A DNA stretch of 64,000 bases. Source: Amyelois transitella. Taxonomy: Eukaryota; Arthropoda; Insecta; Lepidoptera; Pyralidae. Below are positions 9,701 through 22,577 of the stretch, piece after piece. The notes beneath the pieces were generated by a model. It worked only from the letters and a program-made list of their open reading frames with translations. It was not told the DNA's origin and searched no databases. The stretch is from the NCBI RefSeq assembly GCF_032362555.1, contig NC_083506.1:9905501-9969500 (forward strand), written 5' to 3'. A program made the translations under genes and the position numbers. How positions within the stretch are numbered: the first letter of the stretch is position 1; each line of letters starts with the position of its first letter.

Positions 9701-12700
9701 AGAATTTATGTACTAATTGCTTGGGAAATACACAATTATTGAAACAGATTCATTAAAATTTACAAAACATGGGCGCCCAACAAGGGGCAACAATATCGTT
9801 TATACAAATTCAACTTATATTTTAATTATGCTTATTCCAAAATGTTATATTAATTAGTTATATATGAAGAAATAGAATATTCTATGGATTTTAAGGAGGA
9901 CGATTCGAAGGGATGATTACTTAGAGTATCCCCTTATATTTTTAATTTGGAACCCAATGTCCCAAACAGGACACTATGTTGTAAGGTCTATAAGTATGAT
10001 TAATTATTACGAATTGGCGCTCAACGAGAGGCGCTATCGTTAAAATATTATTTTTTGTGTACACACATAAATTTATTATTGTTACACATTCAAATATATT
10101 TTTTGTGCAGACTATATTCATTTTGGGCAGGTTTGCGAGATGTTTGACGAGGGTAATACTCGGCCTGTAGAGATGGGCGTACAGTTATTCTGTCCAGTTT
10201 GTCCTATGCGCTGCGAACGACTTGATGTGACGGAGGCAAATATTATTCTGTCTGTGGATAAAACGTACTTTATTGAAAACAAATTTGACGGAGAACGTTT
10301 TCAGGTGGGTGAATAGGATTAATAAACTCATACATCTAACGGGCATTATACTCGTATATTAGATTAAATAACATATGACTTCTGTAAGGCTAACAATCTC
10401 TACCACCCATCATAAGCTAAAACAAATACAGCGTAGCATAACCAGGAGTGTCGTGTAAGTACGTTTTGATAAGCCAAAAATAACTAAGATTGTAACAGTC
10501 GCATAAATGATATGTTTTTGAGAGAATACTTAGATCAATCGAACCACCACTACTTAAGTAAAGCAATAAAATAATATATCATTTACTTTTCAGATCCATA
10601 TGGAGAATGGTATTTTCGAGTATTTTTCCCGACGAGGCCACAATTATTCAGAAAACTATGGCAAGACTTACGAATCTGGATTGTTGACTCCGAATCTGAA
10701 GGACTGCTTTATAGCCAGCGTCTCCAGCTTCATAATAGATGGAGAGATGATGGGCTGGCACAAATACAGCAAAACATTTAAAATCAAAGGTTTGTCAATG
10801 AAGGTGTTTTAACCAAAATATCAAAAGATCATACTGGATATCAATAGTGACTGCCTACCCCTTGGGGGAAAAGGTGGTTGTACCATATACATATAACTCC
10901 ACTGTGAAACTGTGAAGTAAATTGTTTTGCATCTCATTTAGATTTTTTTTTTAATATCTGCCATCCGTTTCGCTTACGCTGCATCTGTTTGTAGGTGAAC
11001 CTTTCGATGTAAAGAAAATAACGGAGAAGTCCAGTTTACGTCCTTGTTTCATTGCATACGATGTGCTAATGTACAATGGGAGGTCGCTAGTGGGCCAAGC
11101 GGCATCGGGAGGTTTGCCGCTCGCCCAACGTCTGCCGATGTTAGATGACATGTTCCATGATGTCACTGGCGTCATACTGCATAGTAAGCGGGAGATTGTT
11201 AAGGATAGGTGAGTTATGCTTAAAAGTTAAAAAAAGTCGTGTCTAGGCTGAGGGTTAAATAAATTCAATACGATGATGTTGCTCTTAGTATAATATGGTA
11301 TGTCTAAACTCTCTCATTTTCGCGTGTTTCCTGTTGCGTCCTTCACCAGTGCTTTGATAAATAGGTATGTATTTTTTTAAACAAGACCTTGATGAGTAAT
11401 AATATTTTACATTTTTTTCCTTTTGTTATATATCAGATCGGATATAATGACCAAGTTAAACGATGCCATAGAGAAGGAAGAGGAAGGTATTGTCATAAAA
11501 GATGCTTCATCCTACTATTTGCCCAGCGCGACGCGGGGTGGCTGGTACAAATGTAAACCTGAGGTAAAATTATTTTTGTTGTAACTTTTATGTTTTAATA
11601 AATACTTTTTTGTACAAAATATGGATGTACCTATAGTACAATCTTAATGTTAGAAGCATTTTCTACTAGCCTGCGTGACGCCGTTTTTATCGCGCGATAA
11701 ACTATCGTTGTTTCGCTTTGGCAGGTGTCTCTAGTCGGCGCCTTTTAGTGGCTTTTGTATTGTAAAGTGTGCTCCCTTAATTTCTTAGTTGTTGGAGAGT
11801 TTTCAAAGACCTTTATCTGTTCCATACAATATACATATATTATATTATAATTCTTGATTATAGAAGCTTTTTTTTAATTCGATTACATAATCCCCTTTAT
11901 TTAAATCAGCCAAATACAATAATCATAGAATTATGTTTGTAGTACACGAAGTCAACAATGAGTGATATGGACCTGGTCATCATAGGCGCGGACGAAGCCG
12001 CTAACAAGCGACAGGGGCGCGCTAATACCTTCCACGTTGCCTGTGCAGACGTCACCAATCCAGGTATATCCAAATCTTTTTTTGTACCTAACTGTTCATG
12101 TATTACTACTGAGCAAAGCTTCGTCCCCCTTTGTAGACAATGTCTTCTGCCTTCTGGTATAAATTTCGCTTACATCTTCACCTCTCGCGAGAGGAGCCCA
12201 CTGCCAGTAAATTGAGTATCTTCCACGCAGTCTTTTTTTCTCTTAACATCAGATTTCGTTTGAAACAGTTTGTAAAGTATCGATAGCAAAACATAACTGG
12301 CGTTGATTGTGCTTTATTTCGTGTGGACCACCCGTGGTCCGTGGTTGACGTCAACGTTTTTTTTATAATAGTAACAAACATACTTTTGGCCCACCTGCTG
12401 GTAAGCAGTTACCACGAAATACAACACGGAGATGTCAACGCGTTACGGATCATTGTCACACCTTTTATAAGTATTTCACTATAGATGTTGCGTCCTATAA
12501 CTATAAGTACTGTTTCTAGTTCTTCCAACTGCAAACTAAAGCGTCAGTTTTATACCTCTGATAATGTTATATAGGAAGCTACATACTTGGCTTTGCATAT
12601 ATGATGTGCCAGTGAAGACATGCTAAAAAGAAGACTGTTCCTAGTGTCACTATATAAGTTTGCATCTATCACCTTTAAGTGTTGATGTGCTGAGTGGTTT

Positions 12701-15169
12701 GCGGCACATTAAAAAGTCAGGCCTACTCCATCTTTTTCCCATGGATGACGTAAAAGGTTTCGGAGGTTTGTTAAAAAATCTAATTTACCTAATTAGGGTC
12801 AAAAGTCGCACCCTGGGCTTCTCTTCATAGAGGTAAGGATGTAACCAGGATTAACGTCAGCAAGAAGAGGACCTATAAATGTTGAAACTCTTTACCTATC
12901 TAGGTGAGCCTCCGCTTCGTTGGCTGTGCGTAGGCCGAGTATCAACAGGCCTATCGTTCGAAGAACTAAGAACCCTGTGCGCAGCTTTAGAACGGCATTG
13001 GGTGCCGCGGCAAACGAGGCCGCCGCCGGCCGCACTCGTCTTTAGCAAACAGAAGCCTGACTTGTGGATCTTGCCGGAGCATTCTGTTGTTTTACAGGTC
13101 AGTATTTATATACTTTTTACTTTCATGTTTTGTAAATGAGCGTGTTTACAATTGCAACTTCAATTTCTTTGCTTCGGAAAAAGGGGTTCGGTTATTCTCT
13201 ACCCTTTCATCTGGGCCCCGTGCGCAGTGGTGGTAGCTTGGCTAAATATATTTATTCGTAGATATATCTAGGGATATCTTGAATACAAATATATCTTTAT
13301 CACTTTCCTTTATATCTTTAGGTACGAGCTACGGAACTTATTCGTAGTGCGGAAAGTGCCATAGGATATACTATACGCTTCCCGCGAATAGAGCGTCTGC
13401 GCGAAGACAAGCCTGTCAACGACGTCATGACGCTGCAAGAGTTCAATAACCTCATATCTGTAAGTATGTGTTACTTGATTCAGGCTCACATGTCTACTTG
13501 ATGCAACTCCTAAGACTTGATGGGGCAGAAAACTGAGTAACTCCGAAACTGGCTTAGTCTAGTTTCTTTATTCTCTTTGAGGTTTTCAGATTCTTTAGAT
13601 AACGCGAATTTCCTAACATATTCCTGTACCTTTTTTGTTTTAGAATAAAAACAGCGTGACGAAACTAGCCACCAGTTTAGTAAGTGCGGACCAAATGGAG
13701 AGTGGTCAGGTGAAAATCACGAGAAAGCGGAAATTAAAAGAAGAGCCAAGAGTAGCGTCACATTTGCGTGTAATTTCATCCACAGATGTGGAGGCCAAGT
13801 CGAGAGCTTTATTGAATCGTAAAATATGTTTACTGTCGGGCGATGAAGACTGTTCGATAGAAGAATTGGACAGGATAGTGAGGTCCCATAGTGGGATTCG
13901 CGTCGCTAATGTAGGTAAGATGCCAAACAGGGTTTTGTTCGGGATATAGATGCCTTAATTTAAAAAGTGTTGTTTTTATTAGGTATGCCATTTACTATGT
14001 GATACAAATTTTTGCAAAATAAGATCAATGGTAAGGTACGGCTGCGACAATACTGTGATTTAAAATGAAGAAATCTTATTTGTTTAACGCATGCTAGGTA
14101 CCCATATCACACAATTATCCCTAACGGGGGTAAACATAGCCAGTAGTCTCAAAAAGAATAGAAAGCCTCAATCAGCTAGATGTCCAAATAATTGTATTCA
14201 GGCTTATTTGAGCGTGTAAGAGGTTTTAAAAACAATATTCATACTATCAGGCAATGACACATGGTGCGCGGTGGTAGGCAAATCCACCGCGCTTGCCCTA
14301 CGCATCATTAAATCTGAAGAGGTTGACGTCACCTCTACAACCTGGCTCCGATCTCTGGAGCTTTCCCAAGAGCCTTGTCGAATAGAACCTTTGGATTTAT
14401 TGGCGATGAAATGGGAGACTAGGAAAAGCCTTTGTATGGAATTCGATCAATACGGAGATAGTTACACCAAGCCGATTGATATGAACACGATGAAGCGATG
14501 TTTTGATAAAATGGACAGTGTAAGTTAATGAAAGTTGTCTTTATTAAAATGTTTTCGTGGAAGTTCCTAAATTCCTATCTTAGCGAAAGTCTTCCTTACC
14601 TTAATACCTATTTATAATGATCTGAATGTACGCCGATTTTTACAATACACTTAAAATTGATAAAGTTATAAGTCATTCTGATTTCTGTGGGCTAAATTGT
14701 AAGATAATAATAATTGTAAGAAGACTTACCACAGCCATGCGAGCTAATTTTTAGCATTTTTTTTTTCAATCCGATTTTTCAGCGAATGAGGGATGATACT
14801 CGTATCTTTTGTAGGTATCACATTAATTTTCATCAATTGTTTTTATTCCAGGAACCAAAGATACACCTAACGCAACAAGAAATGTTGGAAATCGACAAGG
14901 AGTTATTCGGCGAAGCCAACCCTTTCTCATTCTTAAGATGTTGCTGCATATATTTTATGAACCAACGCTGCGTTCTGTCCTTTAGAGCGCGAATGTTCGG
15001 GGCTACTGTATGCAAGGCGTCGTGCCCCGGTCTAACGTACGTGGTTGTAGGAAAATCGTCGAAAATTGAAGATGTCGAGAAATTAAAAAGTGAAACTGAT
15101 GCTTCATTTGTAACTGAAGAATGGATGCAACAGTGCCTTGTTGCTAGAAAAATATTGCCGGTGATATAA
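6702..15169 (+). CDS. LIG4: DNA ligase IV (ATP-dependent, non-homologous end joining)
   Basis: Thirteen exons: 6702-6902, 8796-9102, 9517-9692, 10131-10304, 10594-10789, 10995-11208, 11437-11563, 11943-12063, 12904-13097, 13322-13459, 13644-13914, 14251-14519, 14852-15169. They total 2706 nt (901 aa; human 911) and all phases agree. Order: an N-terminal DNA-binding domain (NILRLLLPMWDRER, FKWFLRIILKDMKLTMGTNR); the nucleotidyltransferase core with adenylation motif ENKFDGER, whose Lys is about residue 279; motif EGIVIKD; the OB fold (GWYKCKPE, YTIRFPRIERLR); then two BRCT domains from about exon 11 (LLNRKICLLSGDEDCSIEEL) to FVTEEWMQQCLVARKILPVI. The family seals double-strand breaks with XRCC4/XLF in the nucleus. 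Exon 2 uses acceptor AAAAG|AATTCC; the nearby CCAG gives a stop. AATAAA lies at 15237-15242. Confidence 0.95.
7006..7152 (+). mobile_element. Degenerate family A retroposon copy
   Basis: A diverged copy of the family described at 7171-8208. It shows the order TACATATAGTCACGCC, GGTAGACAGAGGCAGTAGTC, GATGGAATTGAGATT and TAGCCCATCGC and is truncated after that. It lies in LIG4 intron 1, immediately before a second copy. Confidence 0.6.
7171..8208 (+). mobile_element. Family A retroposon interrupted by a nested insertion
   Basis: Family A (about 260 bp) in this orientation runs from a (CATA)n edge through TCACGTCTATATCCC, GGGGTAGACAGAGCCAACAG, GCCCATCGCCTAAAAGAAG, GACATCCATGGGA and CCTATTCTTTT to TATTGGTGCCGGGAACCACA. 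Here the copy runs 7171 to about 7400, is broken in its T-run, and resumes at about 8178-8208 with ATTGGTGCCGGGAACCACAC. The intervening 777 bp is another element. Other copies are at 15381, 21842, 32856, 33559, 35022, 36212, 42805, 48368 and 55927. Confidence 0.8.
7401..8177. mobile_element. Interspersed element with GGGTTCCGTA / TACGGAACCCT ends, nested in family A
   Basis: The inserted block starts AGGGTTCCGTAGGTACG, followed by ACGGAACCCTTATAGGATCA and CTGTCCGTCCGTC, and ends CGTACGGAACCCTC then GAGTTCAACTCGCACTTG. Short terminal inverted similarity (GGGTTCCGTA versus TACGGAACCC) and the GTCTGTCCGTCCGTC block are typical of an abundant non-autonomous repeat of moth and butterfly genomes. 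No ORF that looks like a transposase is present. The insertion lies in the T-run of the host repeat, so exact ends are ambiguous by a few bases. Confidence 0.65.
8490..8715. mobile_element. MITE with 22-bp terminal inverted repeats
   Basis: The left terminus 8490-8511 (TGTGACGACATCTCTACGCC...) and the right terminus 8694-8715 are reverse complements with one mismatch over 22 bp. The body is 226 bp with no coding capacity and is richer in GC than its flanks. It lies in LIG4 intron 1 just before exon 2. I cannot define a target-site duplication. Confidence 0.7.
12715..12850 (+). mobile_element. Fragments of family A and SINE C
   Basis: A short family A piece (TACTCCATCTTTTTCCCATG... at about 12723-12755) is followed by a SINE C tail (CCCTGGGCTTCTCTTCATAG... 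GGATGTAACCAGGATTAACG at about 12810-12855). They lie in LIG4 intron 8, just ahead of exon 9. Both are degenerate. Confidence 0.45.
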
Positions 15170-17951
15170 TGAGTTATTTATTTGTATTAATAATAATTAT
15201 ACACATGATATTGTTTATTTAAGTTGAAATGAATTTAATAAATTATTATTTATATTATGTAACTTGAATCTTATCATTTATTATATGTGTATTTTATCAT
15301 TTAAAAAAAAGCTGAGCAAAAATAGCAGAGAACTGATGTAAAATTTGACATTCACATCCATAAATGATCTAAAATTTAAAACATACATATGGTCACGTCT
15401 ATATCACTTGCGGGGTAGACAGAGCCAACAGCCTTGAAAAGACTGAATGGCCACGTTCAGCTATTTGGCCTAATGATTGAATTGAGATTCAAATAGTGAC
15501 ATGACACAGGTTGCTTGCCCATCGCCTAAAAAAGAATCCCAAGTTGGTAAGCCTATCCCTTAGTCGCCTTTTACGACATCCATGGGAAAGAGATGGAGTG
15601 GTCTTATTCTTTTTTGTATTGGTGCCGGGAACCACACGGCACCTTAAATTTAATAAGTATATGTATACCGATGAAGCAATACTGCGTTACATTTCTAAGG
15701 TTCCAGATGATATTATACGAGTAAGTAGGTACTACCTTAATAGGAATAATCAAGCTCGAATGGATTTATCGAAACGGTTACTTAAACAAAACACAATCGC
15801 AACACAGCGCTGTTAATCATAATAATTTAATGCGTCGATTTACAAAGCACATTGCACAATCGCGCATTCATCCGCAAAATGAATCAAAGCGCGCGTAAAG
15901 CGCGTAATCCGATGCGTGCGCGCACATTCCCTTCAGCCTCAGATAAATCCTTTATGCGACCGGGAAATAATTACATCCTTATACTTCATTGCCTCCATAT
16001 TGCTTCTTTAGTATAATGATCAGTATATTAAGCATGAAATGAAGTGATTGTATTTGTTATATCTACCTACTTAAGAACTCTTTTCACCTACTCATAGCCG
16101 AGGTGGGTGTCATGAACTCCCCGCCATCTGTTTCTGTTTTGGCTTCATGGAAAGCGATGTGCAGTTAGTCAACTCTGTCCAGTGTGACTTTTAATTGTCT
16201 TCAATAAAAGCTCTTATTGCTCCACATATTCTAAAACCTCATGTAGGTACCGAAATTTACCCTGAATTCAAAAGTATGGTATGGTATCCGGCATAAGAAA
16301 GACCGCTCTATCTCTTTCTGTGGGAGTTAATAAAGGATAGACCCAGCCCATCCCAGTAAATAAAAATTATACATAACCAGCCAATAGCTACTTACCACAT
16401 AAATTTGCGTTGTAGCCATTAGGTAATTAATTTTAATTAAAATATTCTGTTCACTGAATATCATACGTACCTGCAAAGATTTCTCACAAATTACATGTAA
16501 CACAACAAAGTTACATTATACTTACCTATACTTATATTCCTAGTTTTCATATAATTTTATCGCATTTTTATTAAATCTTACTTAGAAAAAAATTTCGCGA
16601 AATAAAAAGAATAAGACTAATTAAATAGATCTTTGACATAAGTATTCGTAAATAAATATGGACAGGTCAAACGCTCTCAAAATCTTATACAGCGTGCTGG
16701 CCGCATTGCCCCCTTTACTTGCGTGCCTATGTACCTACCTACCTACCTATTTTGATATTTTCTTGCTCTCAATATTTGACACGAAGTACTTATAGGAATG
16801 AAGACGGTTGTTGGCACGTTGTTTGCTCTCATACCTAATTCATTTCCTTACAGGACAATGAAACACGATATAAACATCGATAGAATATTACGAGTATAAC
16901 ACCTACCGAGATGCGATGGTCACCCGATGAAATTCGAGAGTTAATTGGCAATCGTCCGGCGAGATTGGATATCGCTTACTAGCCTGATTCCTGATAAAAT
17001 TATTACTATGATTTGTTACCGCCTGTCGCACGGTTATGCAACACCGAGATGTATAGGTATCTACTAACTCTTATAAAAATGATATAAAAAAAGTTTTTTT
17101 TACAATAATTCAGTAAATATCTAAATGAAATTCTTAAAATAGGTATAGTAACTAGACGTTAAATTATAAAAAGTTATTGTTGTTATTTTTTTTAATTGTA
17201 TTATCTAGTGTTTTGTATCCGTGAGGACCTATAATTGACCATTTGTTTTACATATGTGGCGCTATTTTTTGTAAACGGTTGTTGGTCTTCCAAATAAATA
17301 AATAAATAAAAATACAATTTAAGCCATGCTTCCATATTATTAAATAAATAATATCTAAAAGTTTACCTTGTAAACTTTAGTGTAGGTATTAGGTATTACC
17401 TACCTAGGTGTAGGTTCTTCGTAAATTTGTGATTTTGTAGTTCCAATAGGAAAATAAGTACTTTTATAATTTTATTGTTATTTATTGGATAAATTAATTT
17501 GCCCTAAGTTTAAATCATAAGTATTTAGCTAATGTAAAAAGTGAAATCCCCAGAATATCATAATGAAAAAGACTTATGATCTGCTTAGCTTGATTCAATT
17601 TATAATTATTTCCCTATAAAATATGATATCTTTGCTAAGAGAACAGTAAACATAACAAAACTCGGCCCATGAAATAAAATGTATCATTTTACTGAAAAAC
17701 ATAAAAAGATATAATATCACAAGCGTATCACAAGGTTTCAGTGCAAATGGTCAAGAAACGCGTAGGCCACCCGCCCACTAAGTTTTCCCCGCCAATAGCG
17801 GCGCGGTAGGGCGGAGTTACACTTTATGCGCCGGGTTTTAAATCTGAAATTCGTTTTACGCTTGTCAATCGCTGAAAAGATGTTTCAGGGGGAACATGAG
17901 TGCGTTTTAATGATTGTGAGTAAAACTTAGTGATTTTTTTAAACTGTCGTG
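15170..17951. other. Intergenic between LIG4 and the DM-domain gene
   Basis: Holds the LIG4 polyadenylation signal, one full family A copy (15381-15643), a short ACCT microsatellite (16732-16750) and long AT-rich sequence without convincing ORFs. A GC-rich patch at about 17767-17840 (CCCGCCCACTAAG... GCGGCGCGGTAGGGCGG) followed by TGTCAA at 17863 is the likely promoter of the DM-domain gene. Confidence 0.5.
15381..15643 (+). mobile_element. Family A retroposon, near full length
   Basis: Runs from ACATACATATGGTCACGTCT to GGTGCCGGGAACCACACGGC, about 263 bp, in the same order as the other copies. Short AAATTTAA sequence flanks both ends and may be a target-site duplication. Confidence 0.75.
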
Positions 17952-20900
17952 ATGCAAAGTGAAAGTAGTGAGACGGAGAGTGGGTCTGGTCGGAAGGCGT
18001 TGAGGACACCGAAGTGTGCGCGATGCAGGAATCATGGGGTGATCTCTTGCCTGAAAGGGCACAAGAGGTTGTGTCGCTGGAGAGACTGCCGTTGCCCGGG
18101 CTGTTTGCTGGTCTTGGAGAGGCAGAGGGTCATGGCTGCTCAGGTGAGTAATTGTTAAAAATATTAAGTAAGTAGGTAGGTACTCATTTTATGTTAAGTG
18201 ACTAACGACGACGTACTTATACATATACTTACAATCGAAGATTCTGGGCGTAACTAAGAGGCTGGAGCTGGAGTTCGGTATGATTCCTTTTAAGTAAATA
18301 ACTAAGTACCTACCTGTAGAACTACCTAAATATTCAGAAATTCCCACGAGAACAAGTACCTATTAAACATTTTTTTTTGTCAAAAGCCACCTGTTAAATA
18401 GGTAATTAAGTAATTCATTTAAAATTTGTAGGTATTTTGTATATTTTTATAAGATGTAAGAGGTGGATAGTTTTTATTTACAGCTTATGTGCCCAGCACA
18501 CTTCCACTCCGCCAGATCTTTACAATTATTGTCTATACATATTAGGATCTTATCTGTACTCATATCCTAGTAAATCAATAAGTACATTCATTTATTCATT
18601 TTGATATGTAAAAACATGTACTGTGTTTTGTTTTCCACCAAAATGAAAATTCCAAGGCATGTCAACAGGTCGCCCTCCGGAGACAACAAGGTGCGGGCAA
18701 TACGGAGTCGCGGGACGGCGAGGCGGCGGCGCTAGCGGCTCGCAAGCGGGCCTACCGTGCGCGTCTGCGTTGCATGCAGCTGGCGAAGGCCTATCCGCAG
18801 CCGCCGCAGTATGGTAAGTACATTTTATGGCATTTTTATTGACACAGATTTGTGAATGTCATATTCACAGATGCTGTAAAACTGGCAAAACATTCATTGC
18901 AACGAATTCACAATTATTGAATAACCCATAGCCTCGTAGAAGTTGCACGCCCGCTACAGTTATTAAATATTGTTAAAAATCTCCTTAGATACTTCTTAAT
19001 GAGTATAAATGCAAATGGTGTACTCGTCGATTTAGTAATTACTAAATTCTTGTTGTACTTTGATAATATTTTGCGATTCAACTTATCACTACGAGTAAGT
19101 AGGTATGGTTCCGGTTCTGTCCCCCTGTATGTGTGTATGCTTAGGTCTTTAAAACTGCACGAAGGTATTTTAGATGCAGTTTGTGATTCAAGAGGAGGTT
19201 TATAAGTATGTATAAATGCTACCCCCAGGGCCGTGTTTAAAAAAAAACGGTAGCGATGCGCGCGCTGCAGCAAAAAGTTAACAACTTTACTGACCAGGTG
19301 TCCTTCCGAAATATCAACAAATAATTTAACTGCACATCCTTTTAAAAGTTTTTGATTTTTTTTTAAGTGGCCAATTGTATGCTTACTGGGCATAATGTGT
19401 AAAGGGATGAAGTAATATTTTTACAACTTACATAAACTTAATACAATCTAGGTAGGTAAGTACCTACTTACTTTTAAAAATTGTAAATAGTCAGAAATTA
19501 AATAGTAGTTTTCAGTGCTAATGGTCAATGAACATGCGAACACGAATGGCTCCAGAGATAATTATGTTGGTTTGGTATCTCATATATTAATATAGGTATT
19601 TATCTATCTTTAAAAAACTGCAACTAAAAGATTCCTTTCGTAGCAGATGTCACGAAAACCTAAAAATCCGTTGGTGTTCCTAATACATGGTGTCTCGCAC
19701 CCACCACTTGGTCCAATGTTATTGTTGTAAGTGAGCGGCCACTCTGTGTCTTTTCTCACCCGTGAAATGTTAAATGCGAATTAGTTGGACAAATATTTAC
19801 TTTGGAACACTTGGAGCGAGTTAAAATTGTTTATTTTGTAAAGCTATCTTTTAACTATTCAAACATGCCTTGCCTTTGTAAAGATTATTTAGTTTGGTGC
19901 TTGATTGGTGCATGACAATTGGTTGAATGTAAAAATTTTTAATGTTTAAATTTTCTTATCTCTCCGATTTGGTTGTCAACTGATACAGTCTGCACATACT
20001 GGGGTCAAGGTATAATCAAAGACATTTTTAGGTGTAGGTATAGATACCTATCCTACGTTAAGTCTTTGAGTATACCTGCTTAATATTCAATTCCTTTAAC
20101 GTAATCTAGTTCATTGCGACTATCAGGTGGCGACAGGGATTTCCATCGCGTCGATCACATGAATTCTTTTTTAACCTTCTTCAAAATTAAAAAGGAGGAG
20201 GTTTCTCAATTCGATCGTATTTTTTTTATGTATGTTCGCGGATAACTTCGTCGTTTATGAACAGATTTTGATTATTTTTTGTTGGAAAGGCAGTATCCTA
20301 AGGGTGGTCCCATGGTAAGGGAACCAGAATCTGATGGTGGAATCCTGAAAAATTGAGGGAAACTCGAAAAAATTTTCTTTCCGACTTGTGTGTTTCTTGG
20401 AACATATAAAGAATTTTAAAGCCATTCATGAGGGTCTGGTGTTGATCTGATGATGCAGGGAAAGGCAGTTGAGGGGACTCCTCAACGGTTTACAGCAAGT
20501 ACTTTGTGTTTGGGCTTGATTAACTTATATTAATGAGACCGTTTATCTAAATGGGTTTTGACTGATATTTTGTCAAAAAAAAAATCAACTTCAAAACGGG
20601 ACAAAAAGTCTAAAGTAAAAAATAAATTAACTTCTACAAATAATTTCGACTTTATAAGTGATAAATTAAAAGAAGCATAAACAATTAAATTATTAAGTAT
20701 TTAATTATTTTGAAGACGGTGCCAAGTAGGTAATTACCTACTACAAAAAACTTAATGCAGTAACAAATAATTTACCTACACTAATAATAATTTTCATATA
20801 AAACTTTTGTTTTTTTTTATGGGACAACTAAGTACCTAAGTATTATAATACAAACCTAAAATAAAATAACATAAGGTATTACGTAAATGACTAAGTAATG

Positions 20901-22577
20901 AAATTGTATCATTTTTCGCGAACGTTTGTAGCAAAAATGTTTTAAAATGTACCATTAAATAATAGCAATATAAACTTTTAAACATTTAAAATTCATATAC
21001 GTAGTAAGTAGTTTAGATTTTAGATAAACATTGATGCGGGGTAAAAAGTCCATGACCACATGGATAACCTTATGGTTTATTAACAGTAAATATGTTTACT
21101 TTGTTGAAACCACTCTGTTTAAGGCAAAGGTTACATTAGGAAATGTAGAGAAATGCATCAAATGAACTACTTCGCCAGCTGCTTTAGAATTCTTAGACAA
21201 AAATAGAGCACCGCGGGCGTAATAAAAGTCATGAAAATGTCCCCGCTTCATTACAGAACAAAAGCTGTCATTCAACACTCGGTAACATTTCACTGTCTAT
21301 CAAAAAAGCTAAAATAATTTCTTTTAACTATTTTTATGGGCTGTTAAAAAAGTGTGGAGATTGTTTTACATTTACAAGCGTCGGCGGAGGCGGCTCTTTG
21401 TCGAGGTGTCGGGTTTCAGATACTGTTGACTGTAAACACGTCTTTCCGCCTCGGTGAATGATAGCTCAACGGGTGCCAAACATCTTTCAACATGTTTCAT
21501 ACATTTAAATAATTATATCGAAGAAAATATGGTATTTGAAGGTCGCGATGGTAACTCACGAGTTGAGACGTCTTTAAGTCCTTACTTGCGTATGTAACAA
21601 TTTGTCGAAATAAAGTTGTATGGTACTTACATAAAAGAACGAAGGGGTTTACTTTGTTAATCTCTTTCTTTGTCATAGTTTAGAATTCCGAAGGCGAAGA
21701 TTCGAAGAGTTTATATCCTTTAATGCCCATGGTCCCTGGAAGGTACCACAGGAATTATTTAACCCGTGGTCTCTGTATTTAGTATAAGCCAAATAATTTA
21801 AAAAAGTTAATAAAGATAACGAAATTTGCGCAATTAACGCCATGTGCCGTATGGTTCCCGGCACCAATACAAAAAAGAATAGGACCACTCCATCTCTTTC
21901 CCATGGATGTCGTAAAAGGCGACTTAGGAATAGGCTTATATACTAGGGACCTTTTTTTTAGGCGATGGGCTAGCATCTTTTCACTATTTGAAACTCAATT
22001 CTAACATTAAGGCAAATAGCTGAACGTGGCTTTTCTATTTTCAAGACTGTTGGCTCTGTCTACCCCGCAAAGGATAAGACGTGACTATATCTATGTATGT
22101 AACGGCATGATAATTGTTTCCCGAACTAAATATTGTAGGCTGTTTTTACCATTGGAGAATTTGTTTGTGAAAATTCGAACCTGCTGAAAAAGAAAAGATT
22201 TATTACACCTATTTATGAGTCTTGAACTAGTCAGTCACTAAGTAGTTTATTTTTTTGCTTGCAAACTACGAAGCAGGCCGTTTTGTCGTACTTATTTTTT
22301 ACGGATTTATTCCCATCCAGGTAACGTGAGGCTCCTGAACGGCGACCCGTCATGGACGGAGCGTGTGCGACGCCGCAGGGCTTTCGCAGACGCCGAGCTA
22401 GACCGCGGAGCTGCGCCACCGACGCCCCCCGCGCTCCCCGACGCGGCCGTGCCCCCCGCAGTCTTCTGCAGACATCTGTTAGCAGCCCTTCTGACTAACT
22501 ACGCCCCCGTACCCCCGCAACCCCCGCGGACCCAGAAGTTATCCTTTTCTATAGAATCTATTATAGGTGTCCAATAA
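17952..22577 (+). CDS. Dmrt11E: DM-domain transcription factor, Dmrt11E/DMRT2-like
   Basis: Three exons: 17952-18143, 18669-18813 and 22321-22577 (594 nt, 197 aa; phases 0 and 1 agree). The DM domain spans about residues 18-69 with its zinc-ligand pattern: [20 protein letters not shown], then CRCPGCLL, then [16 protein letters not shown]. The SCLKGHKR and PGCLLV variants fit the Dmrt11E/DMRT2 group better than doublesex, Dmrt93B or Dmrt99B. Exons 2 and 3 are GC-rich, coding Ala/Arg- and Pro-rich sequence. The protein ends [13 protein letters not shown], which contains an FSIxxII motif resembling the eh1 Groucho-binding peptide (inference). It should be a nuclear sequence-specific DNA-binding protein. 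The start is ATG 17952 (GTG immediately before it is in frame but not used). Intron 2 is 3.5 kb and carries two repeats. Short for the family, so additional isoforms are possible. Confidence 0.85.
20155..20615. mobile_element. Interspersed repeat (AAAAAGGAGGAGGTT family)
   Basis: Block with AAAAAGGAGGAGGTTTCTCA, TTCGATCGTATTTTTTTTAT, CGCGGATAACTTCGTCGT, then CAGTATCCTAAGGGTGGTCC and a tail AAAAAATCAACTTCAAAACG. This motif series recurs widely in lepidopteran genomes. I see only one copy in this window, so boundaries are approximate. It is in intron 2 of the DM-domain gene. Confidence 0.45.
21842..22102 (-). mobile_element. Family A retroposon, near full length
   Basis: Reverse orientation: GTGCCGTATGGTTCCCGGCA through GGACCACTCCATCTCTTTCC, GGCGATGGGCTAGC and GGCTCTGTCTACCCCGC to an ATGTATGT tail. 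In intron 2 of the DM-domain gene, about 220 bp before exon 3. Confidence 0.8.

Noticed and set aside
15511-15816. 101-codon plus-strand frame
   Set aside because: Most of it lies in a family A retroposon; the peptide recurs with other copies of the repeat (for example near 21850), so it is repeat-derived.
17952-18143. doublesex
   Set aside because: The DM domain has SCLKGHKR and PGCLLV rather than the dsx-type LKGHKRYCKYRYC pattern, so a Dmrt11E/DMRT2-like gene fits better.
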